Assembly: GCA_016936075.1 (NCBI GenBank)
Contig: JAFGPS010000188.1
Location: forward strand, 1-59,917
DNA from: Sedimentisphaerales bacterium
GTDB taxonomy: Bacteria > Planctomycetota > Phycisphaerae > Sedimentisphaerales > Anaerobacaceae
Length of the DNA: 59,917 nucleotides
Reading direction: 5' to 3'
The translations under genes and the position numbers were made by a program. Below the pieces are notes generated by a model, which did not search any database, had not been told where the DNA came from, and saw only the letters and a program-made list of their open reading frames with translations. This document shows positions 54,364 to 59,917 of the stretch, piece by piece (within the stretch, counting starts at the first letter, position 1; each line of letters starts with the position of its first letter).

Positions 54364-55029
54364 ATGGAAAATAAATTGAGATTTATTTTACTGGCCATGC
54401 TGTTTTCTTTGGTTGCTATGACATTCGGAAATGAGTCAGAACCTGTCGATCAGAAGCAGATTGAATGGTTTGGCAACTCAACACTCAAAGGTGTACGCGA
54501 AATTTATCCACAGGTCGCACTCGAAATTGTAGAAAAAGATACAACGAAATCGACTTTTACGCCGCAAATTGGGCCCTTAAAACAAAAAAATCTACAGCAG
54601 CAACTGGAAAAAATGCTCAAGGAATCTGGTATTAGAATTACCAATAAATTTGACGCAAAATCTACAGACGCCCCTCTGAGTTTGAACGTAACAATATTTG
54701 CGCGAGTCAGGAATGATACAGCTTTGCCTTCATATGGAATTTTCGTATATACAGAGGCGTTGCAGCCGGAAATTATTATTCGTGATGCCAAAATTCGCTC
54801 ATTCAGCAGGACATGGCCTATGGTTCCGATGGGTGATGGAACCAGAGCGTTACTGTTTTGCACTGCCGAAACAATTGACGATGAAATAACCAGAGAAGTC
54901 ATCCAGCAGGTAAGGAATTTTATAATCGACTACAGCAATGCTAATCCGAGTAGAAGGATAGTCGTACCTCAACCAGATTCAGGCCAACCGGAAGCAAGCC
55001 CAGAGACTCCGGAACAAAATGTGATGTAA
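54364..55029 (+). CDS. Exported hypothetical protein (221 aa)
   Basis: The start at 54364 (GAAAGGGGAAAA upstream) gives a signal peptide (LRFILLAMLFSLVAMTFG). The mature part is an alpha/beta domain with LKGVREIYPQVALEIVEKDT, LQQQLEKMLKESGIRITNKF and a segment around GIFVYTEALQPEI. It ends in a Pro/Gln-rich tail. I do not recognise the family. It precedes phoB by 75 bases on the same strand and could be part of that transcription unit. Confidence 0.65.
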   Translation: MENKLRFILLAMLFSLVAMTFGNESEPVDQKQIEWFGNSTLKGVREIYPQVALEIVEKDTTKSTFTPQIGPLKQKNLQQQLEKMLKESGIRITNKFDAKSTDAPLSLNVTIFARVRNDTALPSYGIFVYTEALQPEIIIRDAKIRSFSRTWPMVPMGDGTRALLFCTAETIDDEITREVIQQVRNFIIDYSNANPSRRIVVPQPDSGQPEASPETPEQNVM

Positions 55030-55104
55030 AATCCTGATTAAAATCTAATGACAAATTAACATCGTCCTAATACAATACTAACATTTGTAAGGTAAAAATA
55101 TACC

Positions 55105-55788
55105 ATGCCAAAAGAAAATATTCTTATTGTAGATGATGAAGAGGATGTGCTTGAGCTTGTCAGGTATAATCTCGACAAGAATGGTTACAAACTCGATACC
55201 GCTACTTCGGGTGAAGACGCGCTGGCAAAAGCCAGAGCCAAGTTACCGGATTTAATTATTCTCGATTTAATGCTGCCCGGTATCGACGGACTTGAAGTAT
55301 GCAAAAAGCTTAAGAGTGATGCAAAAACACATAACATCCCGATTATCATGCTCACTGCCAAGAGCGAAGAATCGGACATCATCACCGGTCTCGAGTTGGG
55401 AGCGGATGATTACGTCACAAAGCCATTCAGTCCCAAGGTACTTATAGCCAGAGTCAGGAGGCTTTTACATAGGAATATTATTCGCGATCAGGAACAGGCT
55501 CCGATTAAGATTCATGACTTAACAATAGATCCTCCACGAAGGCAGGTATTTATAAAAGACAAGCCAGTTGATTTAACCTTCACAGAATTCAATATTCTTT
55601 GTATATTAGCAAGAAGACCTGGTTTGGTATTCACACGTTACCAAATCGTAGATTCGCTACATGGTGATAACTACCTGGTTACAGACAGAGCTGTAGATGT
55701 TCAGATAGTATCATTAAGAAAAAAACTTGGTACTTGCAGTAAGTATATTGAAACTGTTCGCGGCGTCGGATACCGCTTCAAGGAATAA
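55105..55788 (+). CDS. phoB: PhoB/OmpR-type response regulator
   Basis: The 227-aa protein has an N-terminal receiver domain (ILIVDDEEDVLELV, the phospho-acceptor Asp in LIILDLMLPGIDGLEV, and the Lys in DDYVTKPFSP) and a C-terminal winged-helix domain ending VRGVGYRFKE. It sits 6 bases upstream of a histidine kinase gene, its cognate. The pair resembles PhoB-PhoR or VicR-VicK, but no pst/phoU genes are in the window, so the phosphate link is not proven. Confidence 0.88.
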   Translation: MPKENILIVDDEEDVLELVRYNLDKNGYKLDTATSGEDALAKARAKLPDLIILDLMLPGIDGLEVCKKLKSDAKTHNIPIIMLTAKSEESDIITGLELGADDYVTKPFSPKVLIARVRRLLHRNIIRDQEQAPIKIHDLTIDPPRRQVFIKDKPVDLTFTEFNILCILARRPGLVFTRYQIVDSLHGDNYLVTDRAVDVQIVSLRKKLGTCSKYIETVRGVGYRFKE

Positions 55789-55794
55789 AAAAAA

Positions 55795-57585
55795 ATGCTG
55801 AAACACCGTTTTCTATGGCAGCTATACGCGGCATTTCTGGTCATTGTTATTATTTCAGTAGACGGTGTTGGCTGGTACGCATCAAAGTCTTTTTATAACT
55901 TTTATCTCAACGAAATTAGTGAATCGCTCAAGTCCAGGGCATATCTAATTGAAGGTCAACTTAAATCTTACCTTAGAAATCAAAATTACAAGGAAACAGA
56001 CAACTTCTGTAAGCAATTGGCGGAAAAAAGTTCAACTCGTATAACCGTAATATTACGAGACGGAGTAGTTATTGCAGATTCTGATGAAATTCCCAGCCAA
56101 ATGGAAAATCACGCAAAAAGGCCTGAATTTCAGCAAGTCGTAGATGATAAAAAGGATATAGGAAAATCTATCCGCTACAGTTCTACTCTTGGAAAAAAAA
56201 TGATGTATTTGGCGATTCCGATAAAGCAGGACGATGAAATCCTCGCTGTCGTCAGAACCGCCGTTCCGGTTACAGCAATTAATCAAACACTCAAAAGCAT
56301 CTATAACAAACTTTTAATTATAGGTATCATTACCGCAATATGTATGGCATTACTAAGCCTGTACATATCTCGAAAAATAAGTCTTCCAATTGAGCAAATG
56401 ACTGAAGTGGCAAAAAATGTAGCAGCAGGAAGACTTGATATGAGATTACCAATTCCCGATACGGCTGAATTCGCGGACCTGGCAAAAGCTTCCAATGAAA
56501 TGTTACGTCAGCTTAACTCCAAAATCGATGTAATTAGCGCCGAAAGAAGCCAGATACAGGCGATTCTTTCGAGTATGATTGAAGGTGTTCTCGCAGTCGA
56601 TTCACTCGGGCATATTGTAAGTATAAATAAAACAGCAGCAAACCTGCTCAAGATTAACTCATCCAATTGTCAGAATCGCAGCATTGAAGAAGTTATACGC
56701 AATCCTCAGTTGCAGCAATACATAAGGAATACAATCGATAATAAACAGCCAACCGAAACTGAAAGTTTAGTATTAAATGAAGAAGGTTGCTTCCTGCAAT
56801 TGTACGGCTCAAGTCTTACTGACAACAAAGGCAATAAAAACGGTGCTGTTCTCGTTTTGCACGATATTACAAGAACTCGTCGGCTCGAAGAAATGCGACG
56901 CGACTTTGTAGCAAATGTATCGCACGAACTGAAAACCCCGATAACGTCAATTAAGGGCTTTGTCGAAACCCTTCAGGACGGAGCCATTGATAATCCGCTG
57001 GAAGCGAAAAGATTCCTTGAAATTATCGCCAGACATGCCGAAAGGTTGAATGCAATAGTCGATGACTTACTGAGCCTTTCAGTTCTCGAAGAAGACCTTG
57101 ATAAAAGAAGGTTATCCTTTGAAAATGCTAATTTAAAACCATTACTTAACTCGACTGCAGAACTTGCGAAAATGAAAGCAGAGCAGAAGAATATAACTAT
57201 CGAGGTAACTTGTGAAGAAAATATATACGCACAAATTAATCCTGCTCTTATAGAACAGGCGGTTCTTAATCTTATTGATAATGCAATTAAATACAGTCCG
57301 AACGATAGTAAAATTCTGGTAAATGCACAAGTAGACGGAAAAGAAGTTAAAATAAACGTATCTGATCAGGGTTCTGGAATCGGCACAGAACATCTGGAGC
57401 ATATCTTCGAACGTTTCTATGTAGTCGACAAAAGCCGCAGCCGAAAACTCGGTGGTACAGGACTTGGCTTATCAATAGTAAAACACATAGCCCAGGTTCA
57501 TGGCGGCTACATTACAGTCGAAAGCAAAATTAACCAGGGAAGCACATTCATAATTCATCTGCCTGCAGGAAATAGTATTCGATAG
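55795..57585 (+). CDS. phoR: PhoR/VicK-like sensor histidine kinase
   Basis: The 596-aa kinase has two membrane helices (about 8-30 and 170-190) flanking an extracytoplasmic sensor. A HAMP domain, a PAS domain (EGVLAVDSLGHIVSIN), HisKA with the phospho-acceptor His in VSHELKTPITSIKGF, and an ATPase domain (LIDNAIKYSPN, DQGSGIG, GGTGLGLSIVKHI) follow. It is co-transcribed with the response regulator gene. The signal sensed is unknown; assignment to PhoR rests on overall layout. Confidence 0.88.
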   Translation: MLKHRFLWQLYAAFLVIVIISVDGVGWYASKSFYNFYLNEISESLKSRAYLIEGQLKSYLRNQNYKETDNFCKQLAEKSSTRITVILRDGVVIADSDEIPSQMENHAKRPEFQQVVDDKKDIGKSIRYSSTLGKKMMYLAIPIKQDDEILAVVRTAVPVTAINQTLKSIYNKLLIIGIITAICMALLSLYISRKISLPIEQMTEVAKNVAAGRLDMRLPIPDTAEFADLAKASNEMLRQLNSKIDVISAERSQIQAILSSMIEGVLAVDSLGHIVSINKTAANLLKINSSNCQNRSIEEVIRNPQLQQYIRNTIDNKQPTETESLVLNEEGCFLQLYGSSLTDNKGNKNGAVLVLHDITRTRRLEEMRRDFVANVSHELKTPITSIKGFVETLQDGAIDNPLEAKRFLEIIARHAERLNAIVDDLLSLSVLEEDLDKRRLSFENANLKPLLNSTAELAKMKAEQKNITIEVTCEENIYAQINPALIEQAVLNLIDNAIKYSPNDSKILVNAQVDGKEVKINVSDQGSGIGTEHLEHIFERFYVVDKSRSRKLGGTGLGLSIVKHIAQVHGGYITVESKINQGSTFIIHLPAGNSIR

Positions 57586-57587
57586 TC

Positions 57588-57660
57588 ACTCATCGCTAAT
57601 CTCTCGTTCTTTGAAATTGGATTCACCACCAGATAAGGTGGAATTACTAACTCGATGAGT
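57588..57660. terminator. Inverted-repeat region between phoR and the TonB receptor gene
   Basis: The outer arms are ACTCATCG (57588-57595) and CGATGAGT (57653-57660), with an inner CCACC/GGTGG stem. It lies between the convergent stops of the two genes and might act as a bidirectional terminator, but it has no T-tract. Confidence 0.4.
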
Positions 57661-57667
57661 TCCATGA

Positions 57668-59632
57668 TCAGAATTTCATTGTCAATCCGGCGTATAGGCT
57701 GGTGCCAGCTCCATAAGGGTGAGAGTTAGGCCCAGTGTTGCCAAATGCAGGTACATAAACTTTGTCGTTTAAAACGTTTTCGGCACGTAATGTAAGGAAT
57801 GTCCGTCCCTTCTTTTGTCCCATCCATTTCGATGTGTCAAGATTGACATTAAGCGAAAGCAGGTGTACCTCTTCCGGTTGTGGATTGACAATTGTGGATG
57901 ATCCACTTGGGTAAGGAGCATCATAGAAGACATAAGACAACGCAGTGCTGCCTTGGCTCCAAGTGTACGATAGCCCAAGCTTGCCCATATTGCTGGGTGT
58001 GACCGGCAGAGTTGCGCCTAAACTGGATTTGTTATTCTGATACATGTATGAGCCGAGCAAACTTAAATGGCGCGTCATTAAATATTTGGTTTCGAACTCG
58101 ATACCATCATACTTTTGTTGTCCTTTGTTCATATACGACAAAGGAAAGTTGCTTGTATCGATGACAATCATATCGTTGATGATGCTGTGGAAATATGTCG
58201 CTGCTGCGTAAATTTTCTTATGGCTGTAGAATAGTTGTGCATCGTAAGTAGTGATTTTTTCAGGATTCAGGTCTTTATTGCCAACGAGAACATACTGGTC
58301 GTAGATATCTGTTTCCATTGCCAAAGGCGCACGGAAGGCTTCGCCGCGAAGCAGCTTCACTCCCCATTTGTCGAAAGGCGTTAGTATGACACCATAGCGC
58401 GAAGTGAAATCGGATGATCCCTGGCCAGATTTGTTCCACTGTGTGCCAGCAATAAGCTTAACAGTACGGTCTATCTTGTAGTCAGCTTGTGCATAGGCGC
58501 TCTGCGGCGTATAGTTATAAGATGGAATCGTTTGAATTTCATCGGATTCGCTGTCATAATTTGAACGGTACTCCGAAAGATATCCCATAACAACATTAAC
58601 ATCACGTACCGGGCTGGTAAAGAGAGTTATTTCGCCAAGTAAATCAGAAGAGTTATTGACAACTCTCATTGTGGACGGCCCTCCAAGGCTATTCTTCTGA
58701 TGGTTGTAAGTAGCGTTCAACTCGATGTATGTCCGTTCATTCAAATCGAAGCTGTATCCTGCATTTGCGAAGAGTCTCTTGTTGCGATAGTCTTTCTGTG
58801 GATTGGACCAGAACGGCATAACACCCATGGCAAAGGCATCCAGGTCGGACCCGAAAAGGTCGAACGTAAAGCGTTTGTAGTCCATGTGCAAGGTGCCGGC
58901 CAGGCTACGATGGTGTTTGTTGTCTTCATCGTACACACCAAAAGTGTCTGTTAGGCCGTAGGTATATCCCTGCTCCGTGATTGTCTGTAAGTCGGCAACG
59001 ACTCCAAGATCGCCGGACCGTCCTCCGGCAGAGACAGTGGTGTCGAAGTGGTCGAAGCTTCCAGCCATGGTCGAGACTGTAAATTCGGTATGTTCGGGAA
59101 TGGGCCTGGATTTCAGGTTGATCACACCAGTGAATGCATTGCTTCCGTAGAGAACGGAGCCCGGGCCTCGAACCAGTTCCACACTTCCCAACGCAGCCAA
59201 TGGAAATGTTGTGTACATATTGACATTTTGACCTTGCCCGCTTTCGCGAATGGGTCGGCCGTTGAACAGAAGCAACGTGTGAACATCTGCATGCGTGGTC
59301 ATATCACCACGAAATCCTGCGAGATTATCGGAGTAAATGAATGAACCTCGCGTATAGACGCTGGGCTGACGTTGGAGGAGTTGTTGCAGATTCCTGTCGC
59401 CATAGGTAATGAACTCATCACGTTCGACAACCGAAACAATCGAAGGGGCTTCTATGATAGGCTCAGCTTTCTTCGAGACCACAGTAATCTCGATCTGCAG
59501 GAGTTCCTCAATATCCATCTCAAATAAGTCTTCCATGTCAAGGTCAGAACTGGCCATGACATTTGATGGTAAACCCATCAGAAGGCTAAATATAACAATC
59601 CCTGTAAGAATTTGAACTGTAGCTAACTTCAT
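57668..59632 (-). CDS. TonB-dependent outer-membrane receptor
   Basis: The ATG at 59632 (GAGG seven bases upstream) gives 654 aa; an in-frame GTG lies at 59638. A signal peptide is followed by an acidic segment (DLDMEDLFEMDIEELLQIEI) and a plug domain with ITVVSKKAEPIIEAP (TonB-box-like) and LGSVELVRGPGSVLYGSNAF. A 22-strand-type barrel follows, ending in LYAGLTMKF. The family imports siderophores, vitamin B12 or carbohydrates; no fec/btu genes are near. The gene is richer in G+C than its neighbours (36 of 60 bases from 58981) and may have been acquired by transfer. Confidence 0.88.
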   Translation of the reverse strand: MKLATVQILTGIVIFSLLMGLPSNVMASSDLDMEDLFEMDIEELLQIEITVVSKKAEPIIEAPSIVSVVERDEFITYGDRNLQQLLQRQPSVYTRGSFIYSDNLAGFRGDMTTHADVHTLLLFNGRPIRESGQGQNVNMYTTFPLAALGSVELVRGPGSVLYGSNAFTGVINLKSRPIPEHTEFTVSTMAGSFDHFDTTVSAGGRSGDLGVVADLQTITEQGYTYGLTDTFGVYDEDNKHHRSLAGTLHMDYKRFTFDLFGSDLDAFAMGVMPFWSNPQKDYRNKRLFANAGYSFDLNERTYIELNATYNHQKNSLGGPSTMRVVNNSSDLLGEITLFTSPVRDVNVVMGYLSEYRSNYDSESDEIQTIPSYNYTPQSAYAQADYKIDRTVKLIAGTQWNKSGQGSSDFTSRYGVILTPFDKWGVKLLRGEAFRAPLAMETDIYDQYVLVGNKDLNPEKITTYDAQLFYSHKKIYAAATYFHSIINDMIVIDTSNFPLSYMNKGQQKYDGIEFETKYLMTRHLSLLGSYMYQNNKSSLGATLPVTPSNMGKLGLSYTWSQGSTALSYVFYDAPYPSGSSTIVNPQPEEVHLLSLNVNLDTSKWMGQKKGRTFLTLRAENVLNDKVYVPAFGNTGPNSHPYGAGTSLYAGLTMKF

Positions 59633-59832
59633 CTGCACACCTCAGTTATTTCTAAGATTCTAATATCTTCAAGCTAATTGTCCATGGGTGATATCTGTCT
59701 GAATTAGTCATATAGAAATTCACTGTAGCCCCCCAGGGCAATGTAATTCGTACTATATATCGTCAATAAAAGATTAGTACTTTTATGATAATTTTATAAA
59801 ACTGAACGACTAAGATAATTTTGATGATATTG

Positions 59833-59864
59833 CTTATGACACAAAAACAGTTATTTGTCATAAG
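59833..59864. promoter_or_regulatory. 9-bp inverted repeat upstream of the TonB receptor gene
   Basis: CTTATGACA (59833-59841) and TGTCATAAG (59856-59864) are perfectly complementary, separated by 14 bases, in AT-rich DNA about 200 bases upstream of the receptor start. It could be an operator or a short hairpin. No consensus for a known regulator (for example Fur) was recognised. Confidence 0.35.
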
Positions 59865-59917
59865 TACCTTAACAAAAGACATTTATAAGCAAAGATACTG
59901 TATGATTAAAATCGAAA

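Overview
The window reads as a chromosomal segment of a low-GC, Gram-negative planctomycete, most likely class Phycisphaerae (Sedimentisphaerales-like). This is inferred from protein families, not from a marker gene such as 16S. The pointers are large secreted beta-helix proteins, a dockerin-tailed subtilisin, a Hint domain on a secreted protein, a PEP-CTERM-like sorting tail, a FecR-type ECF sigma module, a TonB receptor and beta-barrel, and an Rnf/Nqr-type sodium pump. TGA is used as a normal stop in several genes (for example rnfD, rnfG, rnfE), so the standard bacterial code applies.

Layout. 1-2180: a partial gene, a small hypothetical, and a minus-strand operon (small membrane protein, Imm-5-like protein, alpha/beta hydrolase). 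2685-7372: a structured leader plus a B12-binding-like protein lacking its His ligand, a secreted arylsulfotransferase-like protein, and a protein with a membrane sorting tail. 7463-13406: recQ, then five genes for an Rnf/Nqr-type complex ending in NqrF with no nqrA, rnfB or rnfC nearby. 13428-15905: palindromic repeats around a conserved hypothetical, tRNA-Gln, tRNA-Leu, and a DUF2089 operon. 15931-19431: queE, queC, a two-malectin lipoprotein and queF. 20052-20194: a MITE with target duplication.

20243-26404 is the most unusual region. Reading on the minus strand it holds an ECF sigma factor, a zf-HC2/FecR anti-sigma gene broken by an in-frame TGA, a Cys-rich Sec-exported protein carrying a canonical double-glycine leader motif, a LolA-like membrane-tethered protein, and a Sec-exported C39-type peptidase with DUF1573-like domains. 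This looks like a regulated system in which a double-glycine precursor is matured outside the cytoplasm, with no ABC transporter.

26636-36874: a glycogen-synthase-like glycosyltransferase and two giant secreted proteins (subtilisin/beta-helix/dockerin; beta-helix/Hint). 37111-41526: hisHF, a coiled-coil lipoprotein, a 55-aa zinc-finger-like protein behind a consensus promoter, a YkgJ protein, and a RAYT transposase flanked by REP palindromes. 41627-50095: a phospholipase C/nuclease-like protein, a transglutaminase, an outer-membrane barrel, DUF502, an ion channel, an MtfA peptidase apparently starting at AUU, a third beta-helix protein, and an isochorismatase homologue lacking its Cys. 50479-59632: an STN-domain protein, rplM-rpsI, argC, a nitrilase, phoB-phoR, and a relatively GC-rich TonB receptor.

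Several genes (recQ, the DUF2089 gene, hisH) have a -35/-10 pair placed so that transcription would start at or next to the ATG, suggesting leaderless mRNAs. No searches were run. All family names come from motif recognition.
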